Source: Amycolatopsis suaedae
GTDB taxonomy: Bacteria; Actinomycetota; Actinomycetes; Mycobacteriales; Pseudonocardiaceae
Length of the DNA: 64,000 nucleotides
Direction: 5' to 3'
Assembly: GCF_004214935.1 (NCBI RefSeq)
Contig: NZ_SFCC01000001.1
Coordinates: 186,001 to 250,000 of the forward strand
Shown here: positions 9,099 to 20,537 of the stretch, piece by piece
Layout of the letters: each line of letters starts with the position of its first letter
Position numbering within the stretch: position 1 is the stretch's first letter
The notes under the pieces: model-generated
What the model was told of the DNA's origin: nothing
What the model saw: only the letters and a program-made list of their open reading frames with translations
Databases searched by the model: none
Translations under genes and position numbers: made by a program

Positions 9099-10073
9099 TC
9101 AGTCGGCAGTGGCGAGTTCGGCTTCCGCGGTGGGACGGCCGGCGTAGGGCAGCGGGCCGCGGTCGCGGGCGGCACACCAGAGCACTGCGGTGGCGACGAT
9201 CACCACGGCCGAGCCGAGCACGTGCAGCGAGACCAGTGCCTCGGGGATGCCCAGCGCGTACTGCAGGGAGCCCAGGCCGCCCTGGGCGAGGGTGATCACC
9301 CACAGCACGCCGTAGCGGCGCCACAGCCCGGCGGGCACCCCGGCGCGGACGAACTGGATGCCGAGGATCGCCAGCGCGATCAGGTAGGCGATCAGAAGTC
9401 CACTGTGGACGGTGACGAGCGTGTCGATGGGGGCCTGCAGGCGCGGCGTGTCCGGGTCGCCGCCGTGCGGGCCCGCGCCGGTGACCAGGGTTCCGGCCGC
9501 GAGGATGCCGCCGAGCAGCACCACCATGACGGCCAGCAGCCTGCGCCCCAGCGGCGGGATGAGCCAGCGCGGCGGTTCGTCGCCCTCGCGCAGCGCGCGC
9601 AGGAACAGCACGGCCAGCCACACCAGCGGGGTGGACGCCAGGAAGTGCAGCGCGACCGTCCACCAGAGCAGGTCGTTGAGCACGGTGATGCCGCCGAGCA
9701 CCGCCTGGGCGACGACGCCGCCCGGCATGGTCCAGGCCAGCGCGACGAGCCTGCGGCGGCCCGGGTGGGCCTGCTGGATGCGCATGGCCATCAGCACACA
9801 GAGTGCGGACACCACGACCAGCACGCCGGACAGCATGCGGTTGCTGAACTCGATCCACTGGTTGAGCGCGGCGTACTCGGGGTGGTCGACCGGGAACATG
9901 CTGCCGGAGAAGCACTGCGGCCAGGTCGGGCAGCCCAGGCCCGAGCCGGTGACCCGCACGATCGAGCCGGTGACGCCGATGCCCGCCTGGGAGATCACCG
10001 CCGCGACGGCGACGGCCCGCTGTACGCCGGGCGAGGGATACGGCAGACGGGCGACCAGCTTGCTCAAGACCAC
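9099..10073 (-). CDS. ctaA: Heme A synthase (COX15/CtaA family)
   Basis: Integral membrane enzyme that oxidises heme O to heme A for the aa3-type cytochrome oxidase. The 324-residue protein has about eight hydrophobic segments and family motifs: TGSIVRVTGSGLGCPTWPQC, EFSNRMLSGV with the heme-ligand region, TVALHFLAS and TVHSGLLIAYL. A GTG at 10073 is preferred because TACCAT stands six nt upstream; the longer reading from 10196 would translate the repeat element and is rejected. A TTG two codons downstream is possible. It acts after CtaB, encoded at 2065-3033. Confidence 0.92.
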   Translation of the reverse strand: MVLSKLVARLPYPSPGVQRAVAVAAVISQAGIGVTGSIVRVTGSGLGCPTWPQCFSGSMFPVDHPEYAALNQWIEFSNRMLSGVLVVVSALCVLMAMRIQQAHPGRRRLVALAWTMPGGVVAQAVLGGITVLNDLLWWTVALHFLASTPLVWLAVLFLRALREGDEPPRWLIPPLGRRLLAVMVVLLGGILAAGTLVTGAGPHGGDPDTPRLQAPIDTLVTVHSGLLIAYLIALAILGIQFVRAGVPAGLWRRYGVLWVITLAQGGLGSLQYALGIPEALVSLHVLGSAVVIVATAVLWCAARDRGPLPYAGRPTAEAELATAD

Positions 10074-10079
10074 CCCCGA

Positions 10080-10085
10080 ATGGTA
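10080..10085 (-). promoter_or_regulatory. -10 box of ctaA
   Basis: TACCAT on the minus strand, six nt before the GTG at 10073. It decides the start codon over the long upstream-open frame and over the nearby TTG. Confidence 0.5.
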
Positions 10086-10124
10086 TTCGCGCTCCCGCCG
10101 CGCGATCCGTGCGGGTTGCCGAAG

Positions 10125-10540
10125 GCTCGTGAAGGCCACCTTCATCACGTGAGACGTCAGGGTCCCGGCGAAGCCGGGTGGTCCGGAGCGCGTCATTCGC
10201 GTTCTGGAAGGCGAGACTCGCGTTCCTGAACACGAGACTCGCGCCGAATGGCCCGGTGCGGTCGCGCGAACGGTCCGTTCGGCCAGCCGACCACGGGGTG
10301 GTCTCGCTATCTGGAACTGGCGTGCCGGGCAGTGGGACCAGGAGGGCGGGAACGTGCAACTCGCGGGTCCGGAACGGACGACTCGCGGGTGGGGAACGGA
10401 GGACTCGCGCGAACGGACCGGTCACGCGGGCGACCGGCACCACGTGAGATCCGGCGTCCACATGGTGAGTTCTGCGCTCACGCACGCGAGTTCTACGTTC
10501 AGGAACGCGAGTTCTACGCTCGGGACCACTCACCGCGGCC
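10125..10540. repeat. Composite repeat element B (shorter relative of element A)
   Basis: This non-coding stretch lies upstream of ctaA and downstream of the ABC permease gene. The left end GTGAAGGCCACCTTCATCACG (10130 on) is followed by CAGGGTCCCGGCGAAGCC and then by sequence clearly homologous to element A. Compared with A, it lacks about 130 bp near the middle and the right-hand palindrome arm. It ends in the same degenerate 21-bp GAGTTCTACGTTC units (about 10464-10525). No gene is apparent. Confidence 0.8.
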
Positions 10541-10573
10541 TTGGGGGCACCGGCGCAGGACGGCCGGGCGAGG

Positions 10574-11359
10574 TCAGCTCAGGCGGGTGGTGCGGGTGGC
10601 CAGGGCGCCGATGGCGGCGGCCCAGACGAGCAGGGTCAGCAGCGGGCCGGCGGCGAAGCTGCCGTCCAGCAGCGCCGCCCGCAGGCCCTCGGCCAGCGCG
10701 CCCGACGGCAGCAGGGCGACGACGTCGCCGAACACGCCGGGCAGGGTCGCCGGCGCCAGCAGGATCCCGCCAGCCAGCAGCAGCACGAACCACACGACGT
10801 TGGCCACCGCCAGCACCGCCTCGGCCTTCAGCGAGCCGCCGAGCAGGACCCCGAGCGCGCCGAACGCCAGCGTCCCGCACACCAGCAGCAGCACCGCGGC
10901 GGCCACACCACCGGGCTCGGGCGACCAGCCGAGCAGCGCGGCCACCACGCCCAGCACGACGACCTGCACCGCCACCACGGTCAGCGCCGCGGTCAGCCGC
11001 CCGGCCAGCAGCAGCCACCGGGGCAGCGCGGTGGCCGCCAGCCGCTTGAGCACGCCGTAGCGGCGGTCGAAGCCCAGCGCGATGGCCTGCCCGGTGAACG
11101 CCGACGACATCACCGCCAGCGCCAGCAGCCGGGGCGTGATCCAGTCCACAGTGGACGCGCCGCCGAGCTGGGACGCGGGGAGGATGTCCAGCAGGCTCAG
11201 GCCGACCAGCAGTGTCAGCGGGATGAGCAGGGTCAGCAGCAGCTGCTCGCCGTGCCGCAGCGTCAGCGCCACCTCGGTCCGCGCCTGGGCGAGCAGCATC
11301 CGCCGCAGCGACCCGCGCCCTGGCGCCGGGGTGAACGTGCCGGCCTCGAACGTGGTCAT
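10574..11359 (-). CDS. ABC transporter permease (ABC-2 type)
   Basis: Membrane half of an ABC-2 exporter. The 261-residue protein has a short cytoplasmic N-terminus, then six hydrophobic segments, beginning with LLLTLLIPLTLLVGLSLL and ending with LLTLLVWAAAIGALATRTTRL. The ATG at 11359 overlaps the stop of the ATPase gene (ATGA), so the two are translationally coupled; upstream-open sequence belongs to the ATPase. The pair lies between ctaA and mptB, a conserved neighbourhood in actinobacteria. The substrate is unknown; it could be a lipid, a drug or a heme-pathway compound. Confidence 0.9.
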   Translation of the reverse strand: MTTFEAGTFTPAPGRGSLRRMLLAQARTEVALTLRHGEQLLLTLLIPLTLLVGLSLLDILPASQLGGASTVDWITPRLLALAVMSSAFTGQAIALGFDRRYGVLKRLAATALPRWLLLAGRLTAALTVVAVQVVVLGVVAALLGWSPEPGGVAAAVLLLVCGTLAFGALGVLLGGSLKAEAVLAVANVVWFVLLLAGGILLAPATLPGVFGDVVALLPSGALAEGLRAALLDGSFAAGPLLTLLVWAAAIGALATRTTRLS

Positions 11360-12282
11360 GCCCGTAACGTCCGTCCCGTCAGCTCGAGGAAGACCTCCTC
11401 GAGATCCCGCCTGCCGACGTGCAGTTCCTCGGCCAGCACGCCGTGCTGCGCGCACCACGAGGTGACCGCCGACACCACCTGCGGGTCGACCTTGCCCGCG
11501 ACCCGGTAGGTGCCCGGCGTGGGCTCACGCACCAGGTAACCCTCCGGCAGCGCCGCGCTCAGCAGGCCGGTGTCCAGCCCCGGCCGCGCGCGGAACCGCA
11601 GCTGCGCCTGCTCGGAGTGCTCCGCGGTCAGCTCGGTCGGCGCGCCGTCGGCGATGACCCTGCCGTTGTCGACGATCACCACCCGGTCGGCCAGCGCCTC
11701 GGCCTCCTCCATCAGGTGGGTGGTGAGCAGCACGCTGACGCCGTCGGCCCGCAGCGCCCGCAGCAGATCCCAGACCAGCCGCCGCGCCTGCGGGTCCATG
11801 CCCGCGGTCGGCTCGTCGAGGAACACCAGCTCGGGCCTGCCGACGATCGCGCAGGCCAGCGACAGCCGCTGCTGCTGCCCGCCGGACAGCCGCTTGAACG
11901 GCGTCCGCCGCACCTTCGCCAGCCCGAGGACGTCCAGCAGCCAGCCGGTGTCCAGCGGGCTGGCCGCACACGCCGCCACCAGGCCGAGCATCTCGGCCGC
12001 CCGCACGCCGGGGTAGGCGCCGCCGCCCTGCGGCATAACGCCGATCCGGGCCCGCAGCCGGGCGCCGTCGGCGACCGGGTCGAGCCCGAGCACCCGCACC
12101 GAGCCGGCGTCGGGACGCTGGAAGCCCTCGCACACCTCGACGGTGGTCGTCTTGCCCGCGCCGTTGGGGCCCAGCAGGGCGAGCAGGCTGCCCCGGGGCA
12201 TCCGCAGGTCGAGGCCGTCGACGGCGGTCGTCGATCCGAACCGCTTCACCAGACCGGTGATCTCGACGGCAGGGGCGCTCAC
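11356..12282 (-). CDS. ABC transporter ATP-binding protein (DrrA/ABC-2 exporter type)
   Basis: Cytoplasmic ATPase that powers the permease at 10574-11359. The 308 residues show Walker A GPNGAGKTTT, a Q-loop, signature RLSGGQQQRLSL, Walker B LVFLDEPTAGMD and the H-loop TTH, then the long C-terminal domain typical of daunorubicin-resistance-type ATPases. The minus-strand -10 candidate TACCCT (12291-12296) lies just before GTG 12282. A TTG at 12291 is also in frame but overlaps that hexamer, so GTG is preferred. Confidence 0.92.
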   Translation of the reverse strand: MSAPAVEITGLVKRFGSTTAVDGLDLRMPRGSLLALLGPNGAGKTTTVEVCEGFQRPDAGSVRVLGLDPVADGARLRARIGVMPQGGGAYPGVRAAEMLGLVAACAASPLDTGWLLDVLGLAKVRRTPFKRLSGGQQQRLSLACAIVGRPELVFLDEPTAGMDPQARRLVWDLLRALRADGVSVLLTTHLMEEAEALADRVVIVDNGRVIADGAPTELTAEHSEQAQLRFRARPGLDTGLLSAALPEGYLVREPTPGTYRVAGKVDPQVVSAVTSWCAQHGVLAEELHVGRRDLEEVFLELTGRTLRA

Positions 12283-12290
12283 GACGGTCA

Positions 12291-12296
12291 AGGGTA
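12291..12296 (-). promoter_or_regulatory. -10 box of the ABC-2 exporter operon
   Basis: TACCCT on the minus strand, eight nt before GTG 12282 and overlapping a potential TTG start. The spacing is slightly longer than in the other cases, so this is less sure. Confidence 0.35.
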
Positions 12297-12307
12297 CGGC
12301 GTGCGGT

Positions 12308-13966
12308 TCAGGCGCTCGGCTCCGGCTCCTTGTCCCGGCGGCGCAGGCGCGGCAGCTCGGGAACCAGCTCCGGCGCGCGCCTGCGCACCAGCAGCACCGC
12401 GATCACCACGACGATCGCCGCCGCGGTGTAGGCCGACACGGGCACGAACATCCGGCCGCCGAAGGTGCCGCCGGTGGGGAAGGCCACGAACGCCAGCGCC
12501 ACGCTGACCACGGTCGCGGCCACCCGGAACCGCGACGTGCCCGCGGCGGCGGCCAGCGGGATGACCGCCCACAGCAGCCACCACGGCTGCAACGCCACGT
12601 GCAGCATCATGAACGCGCCGAGCGACACACCCAGCCCGATGATCGGCCGGTACTTCCACTTGAAGCTGTCCCAGAGGAACTTCAGCGTGATCGCGCCCGC
12701 CGCGGCGTAGCCGATCAGGCTGATGATCGTCACCAGCGCGCCGGTGTGGTTGCCCAGGCCCAGCGCGATGCCGAGCACGCCGCCCAGGTTGGCCAGCTCG
12801 GCGATCGGCGAGATGAACGAGCGCACCAGCCCGGCCGTCCCCATCGTGCCGATCCAGCCGAAGCCCAGCCCGGTGCCCAGGCAGATCACGACGGTCACCA
12901 CGGCGAACACGCCGCTCATCAGCGCCGCCGCCTTCACCAGGTCGCTGATCCGGCTGTGCCAGCGCCTGGCGATCATCACCCCGAGGAAGCCCAGCGCCAC
13001 CACGGCGTGGATCTTCACCATGGCCGCGACCGAGATCACCGCCGCGCCGAGGATCAGGTAGGCCAGCTCGCCCTGTGCCAGCGGCGGCGGGCTGTCCCCG
13101 GACACCCGGTACGGCAGCCTGCGCAGGGCCAGTTCCAGCCCGGCCAGCATCAGGCCGATGGCCAGCGCCTCGTTGTGGATCCCGGCCACCAGGTGGAACG
13201 ACACCAGCGGGTTGAGCGCGCCCAGCCACAGCGCGGTCGCCGGCTGCACGCCGAAGCGGGTGGCGAGCTTGGGCAGCGCCCAGACGATCAGCGCCACCCC
13301 GACCAGCGCCAGTGCCCGCTGGACCAGGATCCCGGTGGGGATCTCGTTGCCGACGATGCTGGACAGCCAGCTGCCCACCCGCAGGAACAGCGGGCCGTAG
13401 GGCGCCGGGGTGTCCTTCCACATGTTGGACACGCCCGCGGTGAACGGGTCGGCGACGCCGAGCGCGTCGGCCGGGCCGAGGGTGTACGGGTCCATGCCGC
13501 GGCGCACGATCTCGCCCTGGGCCAGGTAGCTGTAGACGTCCCGGGAGAACAGCGGCGGGATGATCAGCAGGGGAGTGCACCACATGACCAGCGTGCGGTG
13601 CAGCTGGCGGGGGGTGGCCAGCCGCTCGCGGCCGGGCTTGGCGAACCGGCCGATCCACAGCCAGGCGATCACCATCATGAACATGCCGATGGCCGCCAGT
13701 GCCAGCGAGACCGTCGGGATGCGGGCGAACAGCCGCAGCACGGGGATCTCCAGCACCGGGTTGATCACCGGGGCGGCGCTGGCGCCGAGCGAGCCGAACG
13801 CCAGCATCAGGGCGCCGACGATGCCGAACCGGCGCACGATGGTCAGCGTGCGCTGCTCCGCGGCGTCCAGCGGGGCGGCGTCGCCCGGGTACACCGGGGA
13901 CACCACCGGGCGCCCACCGGCTTCCGGCACCGGTTCCTGCTGCGCTCGCTTCTCGCCAAGTACCAC
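12308..13966 (-). CDS. mptB: Polyprenol-phosphomannose-dependent alpha-1,6-mannosyltransferase
   Basis: GT-C type membrane glycosyltransferase of the MptB family, which uses polyprenyl-phosphate-mannose to build the alpha-1,6-mannan core of lipomannan-like lipoglycans outside the membrane. The 552-residue product has about 13 hydrophobic segments and the catalytic loop FSRDVYSYLAQGEIVRRGMDPY, with acidic residues right after the first membrane block; WKDTPAPYGPLFL is also family-typical. GTG at 13966 is chosen because TACGCT lies seven nt upstream; the open frame continues further but reads through the sufR side. The short polar N-terminus (about 1-40) is cytoplasmic. Confidence 0.9.
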   Translation of the reverse strand: MVLGEKRAQQEPVPEAGGRPVVSPVYPGDAAPLDAAEQRTLTIVRRFGIVGALMLAFGSLGASAAPVINPVLEIPVLRLFARIPTVSLALAAIGMFMMVIAWLWIGRFAKPGRERLATPRQLHRTLVMWCTPLLIIPPLFSRDVYSYLAQGEIVRRGMDPYTLGPADALGVADPFTAGVSNMWKDTPAPYGPLFLRVGSWLSSIVGNEIPTGILVQRALALVGVALIVWALPKLATRFGVQPATALWLGALNPLVSFHLVAGIHNEALAIGLMLAGLELALRRLPYRVSGDSPPPLAQGELAYLILGAAVISVAAMVKIHAVVALGFLGVMIARRWHSRISDLVKAAALMSGVFAVVTVVICLGTGLGFGWIGTMGTAGLVRSFISPIAELANLGGVLGIALGLGNHTGALVTIISLIGYAAAGAITLKFLWDSFKWKYRPIIGLGVSLGAFMMLHVALQPWWLLWAVIPLAAAAGTSRFRVAATVVSVALAFVAFPTGGTFGGRMFVPVSAYTAAAIVVVIAVLLVRRRAPELVPELPRLRRRDKEPEPSA

Positions 13967-13973
13967 GAGCGGA

Positions 13974-13979
13974 AGCGTA
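13974..13979 (-). promoter_or_regulatory. -10 box of mptB
   Basis: TACGCT on the minus strand, seven nt before the GTG at 13966. No ribosome site intervenes. Confidence 0.45.
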
Positions 13980-14050
13980 TCGACTCCGGGTCCGCCGTGA
14001 TGCCGGTCACGCACAACCGGGGTCCCTTTGCCCCGCCGGAGTAAATACGA

Positions 14051-14066
14051 CACACTTGTGTTGTGA
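14051..14066 (+). promoter_or_regulatory. Probable SufR operator and -10 box of the suf operon
   Basis: The sequence reads ACACT-N5-TGTGA at 14052-14066, which matches the SufR half-site arrangement I recall from mycobacteria. It overlaps the GTG start of sufR (14063-14065). The hexamer CACACT (14051-14056) lies six nt before the start and can serve as the -10 box. A bound SufR would therefore block both RNA polymerase and the leaderless start. The binding itself is inferred. Confidence 0.55.
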
Positions 14067-14833
14067 AAAAGACCGAGGCCGATCAGCAGCACGACGCCGC
14101 GCCGCGGCGTGGTGCCGCCGACCTCGGTATGCCCAGTGTTCCCGCCCAGGCCGGGGCGGACGGGCGGACCCGCCACGAGGTGGCCCGCCTGCTGCTGGAG
14201 GAGGGGCCGATCACGGCCGCGGCGGTCGCCGCCCGGCTCGGGATCAGTCCCACGGCGGTGCGCAGGCACCTCGACGCACTGCTGTCCGACGGCGAGGCCG
14301 AGACGCTGGACGCGCCCCGGCGCGGCCCGCGTGGCCGGGGTCGCCCGGCCAAGATGTTCCGGCTGACCGACACCGGGCGCGCCCGGTTCGGGCACGCCTA
14401 CGACGACCTCGCGGTCTCGGCCGTGCGGTTCCTCGCCGAGCACGCGGGCGAGGAGGCCGTCCGGGCGTTCGCCGAGCGCAGGGTCGCGGCGCTGGTGGAA
14501 CCCCACCGCGACGCCGTCACCCAGCTCAGTGAGCCCGCGGCCAGGGCGGAGGCCCTCGCCACGGCCCTGACCAGGGAGGGATACGCTGCGTCGACCCGCC
14601 AGGTCGGCGCCGGCGAGCAGCTGTGCCAGCACCACTGCCCGGTGGCGCACGTCGCCGCCGAGTTCCCACAGCTGTGCGAGGCCGAGACCGAGGCGTTCGC
14701 CCGGCTGCTGGGCACCCACGTGCAGCGGCTGGCGACCATCGCACGTGGCGACACCGCGTGCACCACACACGTGCCGGCGGATCATCCGCGCGGTAACGAA
14801 GCACCACCCCCGAACGGAGGGACACCCGCATGA
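14063..14833 (+). CDS. sufR: Iron-sulfur cluster-sensing transcriptional regulator of the suf operon
   Basis: Winged-helix repressor of the ArsR/DeoR-like SufR group that senses cluster status and controls the operon it heads. The 256-residue protein carries the HTH at about 38-100 ([24 protein letters not shown], then the wing [16 protein letters not shown]). Cysteines at 188, 192, 205 and 233 fit a [4Fe-4S] ligand set. The basic N-terminal tail (1-35) is variable. The GTG at 14063 has no Shine-Dalgarno and lies within the operator. Its stop overlaps sufB by ATGA. Confidence 0.92.
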   Translation: MKKTEADQQHDAAPRRGAADLGMPSVPAQAGADGRTRHEVARLLLEEGPITAAAVAARLGISPTAVRRHLDALLSDGEAETLDAPRRGPRGRGRPAKMFRLTDTGRARFGHAYDDLAVSAVRFLAEHAGEEAVRAFAERRVAALVEPHRDAVTQLSEPAARAEALATALTREGYAASTRQVGAGEQLCQHHCPVAHVAAEFPQLCEAETEAFARLLGTHVQRLATIARGDTACTTHVPADHPRGNEAPPPNGGTPA

Positions 14834-16278
14834 CTGCCGCTGCCGAGCAGCGCACTCCCACCACCGCGCCCATGACCCAGGAAGAGACGATCGACTCGCT
14901 GGGCAGGTACGCGTTCGGCTGGGCCGACTCCGACGAGGCCGGTGCCAGTGCCCGGCGTGGGCTCAACGAGGACGTCGTCACCGACATCTCGGCGAAGAAG
15001 TCCGAGCCGGAGTGGATGCGCGAGACGCGCCTGAAGGCGCTGAAGTTGTTCGAGCGCAAGCCGATGCCCAACTGGGGTGCCGACCTGTCGGGGATCGACT
15101 TCGACAACATCAAGTACTTCGTGCGCTCCACCGAGAAGCAGGCCACCAGCTGGGAGGACCTGCCCGAGGACATCAAGAACACCTACGACAAGCTGGGCAT
15201 CCCCGAGGCGGAGAAGCAGCGGCTGGTCGCCGGTGTCGCGGCGCAGTACGAGTCCGAGGTCGTCTACCACCAGATCCGCGAGGACCTGGAGGCCCAGGGC
15301 GTGATCTTCCTGGACACCGACACCGGCCTGCGTGAGCACCCGGAGCTGTTCAAGGAGTACTTCGGCTCGGTCATCCCGGCCGGTGACAACAAGTTCTCCG
15401 CGCTGAACACCGCGGTGTGGTCGGGTGGCTCGTTCATCTACGTGCCCAAGGGCGTCCACGTGGACATCCCGCTGCAGGCCTACTTCCGGATCAACACCGA
15501 GAACATGGGCCAGTTCGAGCGGACGCTGATCATCGTCGACGAGGACGCCTACGTCCACTACGTCGAGGGCTGCACGGCGCCGATCTACCAGTCGGACTCG
15601 CTGCACTCGGCGGTCGTCGAGATCATCGTGAAGAAGGGCGGCCGCTGCCGTTACACGACCATCCAGAACTGGTCGAACAACGTCTACAACCTGGTGACCA
15701 AGCGTGCCAAGGCCGAAGAGGGCGCCACCATGGAGTGGGTCGACGGCAACATCGGCTCCAAGGTCACCATGAAGTACCCGTCGGTGTTCCTGATGGGCGA
15801 GCACGCCAAGGGCGAGGTGCTCTCCGTCGCGTTCGCCGGTGAGGGCCAGCACCAGGACGCCGGCGCGAAGATGGAGCACCTGGCTCCGTACACCTCGTCG
15901 ACGGTCGTGTCGAAGTCGGTCGCCCGCGGCGGTGGCCGGACCTCGTACCGCGGCCTGGTGAAGGTCGCCAAGCGGGCACACCACTCGCGTTCCAGCGTGG
16001 TGTGCGACGCGCTGCTGGTCGACACGATCTCGCGCTCGGACACCTACCCGTACGTGGACATCCGCAACGACGAGGTGTCCATGGGCCACGAGGCCACGGT
16101 GTCCAAGGTCAGCGAGGACCAGCTGTTCTACCTGATGTCGCGCGGCCTCACCGAGGAAGAGGCGATGGCCATGGTGGTGCGCGGGTTCGTCGAGCCGATC
16201 GCGCGCGAGCTGCCGATGGAGTACGCGCTGGAGCTGAACCGACTGATCGAGCTGCAGATGGAAGGGTCCGTCGGCTGA
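14830..16278 (+). CDS. sufB: Fe-S cluster assembly scaffold SufB
   Basis: Scaffold subunit of the SufBCD complex on which Fe-S clusters are built in the cytoplasm. The 482 residues include the beta-helix core ([33 protein letters not shown]), the VEGCTAPIY segment with the conserved cysteine that accepts sulfur, and the C-terminal helical region that binds SufC ([18 protein letters not shown]). Length matches the family. The ATG overlaps the sufR stop codon (ATGA). There is no intein, although actinobacterial SufB genes often carry one. Confidence 0.97.
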   Translation: MTAAAEQRTPTTAPMTQEETIDSLGRYAFGWADSDEAGASARRGLNEDVVTDISAKKSEPEWMRETRLKALKLFERKPMPNWGADLSGIDFDNIKYFVRSTEKQATSWEDLPEDIKNTYDKLGIPEAEKQRLVAGVAAQYESEVVYHQIREDLEAQGVIFLDTDTGLREHPELFKEYFGSVIPAGDNKFSALNTAVWSGGSFIYVPKGVHVDIPLQAYFRINTENMGQFERTLIIVDEDAYVHYVEGCTAPIYQSDSLHSAVVEIIVKKGGRCRYTTIQNWSNNVYNLVTKRAKAEEGATMEWVDGNIGSKVTMKYPSVFLMGEHAKGEVLSVAFAGEGQHQDAGAKMEHLAPYTSSTVVSKSVARGGGRTSYRGLVKVAKRAHHSRSSVVCDALLVDTISRSDTYPYVDIRNDEVSMGHEATVSKVSEDQLFYLMSRGLTEEEAMAMVVRGFVEPIARELPMEYALELNRLIELQMEGSVG

Positions 16279-16279
16279 C

Positions 16280-17452
16280 ATGACGGCTACTACTGAGAAC
16301 AACGTGTCCGCCGCCGCGCGGGAGTCGGTCGTCCCGGCCGCCTCCCGGGCGGAGCGGTTCGCCTCCTACGACGTCGAGGCCTTCGAGGTCCCGGGCGGGC
16401 GCGAGGAGAACTGGCGCTTCACGCCGATGAAGCGGCTGCGGGGGCTGCACGACGGCACCGCCGTCGCCGACGGGGAACTGGTCGTGGAGGCCGACGTGGC
16501 CCCCGAGGTCACCGTCGAGACCGTGGGCCGCGACGACGAGCGGCTCGGCGCCGCCGGCGTGCCCAGCGACCGCATCGCCGCGCAGGCCTACACGGCCTTC
16601 GCCAAGGCGACGGTGGTGACGGTGCCGAAGGAGACCAAGGCGTCCAGGCCGAGCGTGCTGCGCCTGACCGGCCCCGGCGAGGGCAAGGTCGCCTACGGGC
16701 ACCTGCAGGTGCGCGCGGAGGCGTTCGCGGAGGCCGTGATCATCCTCGACCACACCGGGTCGGGCACCTACGCCGACAACGTGGAGTTCGTGATCGGCGA
16801 CTCGGCGAAGGTCACCGTGGTGTCGGTGCAGGACTGGGCCGACGACGCGGTGCACGTGTCCGAGCAGCACCTGAAGGTCGGCCGCGACGCCGTGCTCAAG
16901 CACACCGTGGTCACCCTCGGCGGCAACCTGGTCCGGGTGTCGCCGACCGCGACGTTCGCCCAGCCGGGCGGCGAGGTCGAGCTGCTGGGCCTGTACTTCG
17001 CCGACGCGGGGCAGCACCAGGAGCACCGGCTGTTCGTCGACCACGCCGTGCCGCACTGCAAGTCCAACGTCATGTACAAGGGCGCGCTGCAGGGCGACGA
17101 CGCGCACGCGGTGTGGATCGGCGACGTGCTGATCCGCGCGGCCGCCGAGGCCACCGATACCTACGAGCTCAACCGGAACCTGGTGCTGACCGAGGGTGCC
17201 CGCGCGGACTCGGTGCCCAACCTGGAGATCGAGACCGGCGAGATCGAGGGCGCGGGCCACGCCAGCGCCACCGGGCGGTTCGACGACGAGCAGCTGTTCT
17301 ACCTGCAGTCGCGCGGGATCGCCGAGGAGCAGGCGCGCAGGCTGGTCGTGCGCGGGTTCTTCCACGAGATCCTGGTGAAGATCGGCGTTCCCGAGGTGCG
17401 TGAGCGCCTGGAAGCCGCGATCGAAGCCGAACTCCAGGCCGTCGGCGCCTGA
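16280..17452 (+). CDS. sufD: Fe-S cluster assembly protein SufD
   Basis: Structural paralogue of SufB that pairs with it in the SufBC2D scaffold. The 390 residues show the N-terminal [32 protein letters not shown] segment (in parts), the beta-helix core, [25 protein letters not shown] and the SufC-binding C-terminus [17 protein letters not shown]. The start ATG lies one base after the sufB stop. The lower conservation compared with SufB is usual. Confidence 0.96.
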   Translation: MTATTENNVSAAARESVVPAASRAERFASYDVEAFEVPGGREENWRFTPMKRLRGLHDGTAVADGELVVEADVAPEVTVETVGRDDERLGAAGVPSDRIAAQAYTAFAKATVVTVPKETKASRPSVLRLTGPGEGKVAYGHLQVRAEAFAEAVIILDHTGSGTYADNVEFVIGDSAKVTVVSVQDWADDAVHVSEQHLKVGRDAVLKHTVVTLGGNLVRVSPTATFAQPGGEVELLGLYFADAGQHQEHRLFVDHAVPHCKSNVMYKGALQGDDAHAVWIGDVLIRAAAEATDTYELNRNLVLTEGARADSVPNLEIETGEIEGAGHASATGRFDDEQLFYLQSRGIAEEQARRLVVRGFFHEILVKIGVPEVRERLEAAIEAELQAVGA

Positions 17453-17492
17453 CCCGAACTTTCCCGTCCACCCAGGAGAACGAAGCAAACCC

Positions 17493-19599
<2,107 letters not shown>

Positions 19600-19602
19600 G
19601 CC

Positions 19603-20061
19603 GTGCAGCTGGAGAGCATGTACCAGGAGATCATCCTGGACCACTACAAGAACCCGCACGGCCGCGGTCTGCGTGACCCGTTCGACGCCGAGTCGTTCCA
19701 GGTGAACCCGACCTGCGGCGACGAGGTGACGCTGCGGGTGTCGCTGGACGGTGACAAGGTCGGCGACGTGTCCTACGAGGGGCAGGGCTGCTCGATCAGC
19801 CAGGCGTCGGCGTCGGTGTTGACGGATCTCGTCGTGGGGCACACCGTGGACGAGGCGATGTCCACCATGGAGGCCTTCGTCGAGCTGATGCAGGGACGGG
19901 GTCAGGTCGAGCCGGACGAGGACGTGCTCGAGGACGCCGTCGCCTTCGCTGGCGTGGCGAAGTACCCGGCCAGGGTCAAGTGCGCCCTGCTCGGGTGGAT
20001 GGCCTTCAAGGACGCGCTGACCAGGACCGAAGCGAACCGCCGGAACGGAGAGGCTTCATGA
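19603..20061 (+). CDS. sufU: Zinc-dependent sulfurtransferase SufU
   Basis: Sulfur acceptor for SufS, which carries sulfur as a persulfide to the scaffold. The 152 residues contain the zinc ligands of SufU: C38 and D40 in NPTCGDEV, C63 in EGQGCSIS and C127 in RVKCALLGW. The SufU-specific insertion lies between the second and third cysteines. The start is a GTG three bases after the sufS stop; the ATG at codon 6 is less likely. Its end overlaps sufT by ATGA. Confidence 0.95.
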   Translation: MQLESMYQEIILDHYKNPHGRGLRDPFDAESFQVNPTCGDEVTLRVSLDGDKVGDVSYEGQGCSISQASASVLTDLVVGHTVDEAMSTMEAFVELMQGRGQVEPDEDVLEDAVAFAGVAKYPARVKCALLGWMAFKDALTRTEANRRNGEAS

Positions 20062-20453
20062 GCGAGACGACAGCGGACCACCGGGAGGGACGCACGGCGG
20101 CCGACCTGCCGGAGCAGGCCGAGCCGTCCGCCGACGTCGCCAAGGTCGAGGACCTGGAGGAGGCCATGCGTGACGTGGTCGACCCGGAGCTCGGCATCAA
20201 CGTGGTGGACCTCGGACTGGTGTACGACATCCGGGTGGAGCCGGACAACACGGCGACCCTGGACATGACGCTGACCTCGGCGGCCTGCCCGCTGACCGAC
20301 GTCATCGAGGACCAGACCGCGGCGGCGCTGACCGGCGGCGCGGGTCTGGTGAAGGACTTCCGGATCAACTGGGTGTGGATGCCCCCGTGGGGCCCGGAGA
20401 AGATCACCGAGGACGGCCGCGAGCAGCTGCGCGCCCTCGGCTTCACGGTGTAG
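20058..20453 (+). CDS. sufT: SUF system Fe-S cluster maturation protein SufT (MIP18/DUF59)
   Basis: DUF59-family protein thought to help deliver clusters to target enzymes. The 131-residue product has an acidic variable N-terminus (1-35), then the MIP18 domain with VVDPELGINVVDLGLVYDI and the signature TSAACPL containing the conserved cysteine. The ATG overlaps the sufU stop. It is the last gene of the suf operon, which ends in the palindrome at 20471-20529. Confidence 0.94.
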   Translation: MSETTADHREGRTAADLPEQAEPSADVAKVEDLEEAMRDVVDPELGINVVDLGLVYDIRVEPDNTATLDMTLTSAACPLTDVIEDQTAAALTGGAGLVKDFRINWVWMPPWGPEKITEDGREQLRALGFTV

Positions 20454-20470
20454 CTCCTCCCGGCTGGCCC

Positions 20471-20529
20471 AAGCACGTGAAGGCCACCTTCATTACGTCT
20501 CACGTGATGAAGGTGGCCTTCACGTGCTT
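20471..20529. terminator. 28-bp near-perfect palindrome after the suf operon
   Basis: Arms 20471-20498 and 20502-20529 pair with a single G.T-type mismatch around a CTC spacer. The core is GTGAAGGCCACCTTCA. It separates convergent sufT and the membrane-protein gene and is the best terminator candidate for both. Confidence 0.75.
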
Positions 20530-20537
20530 GTGGACCG

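Noticed and set aside
10074..10196. Longer start of CtaA at 10196
   Set aside because: It would translate part of repeat element B, and a -10 box six nt before GTG 10073 argues for the short form.
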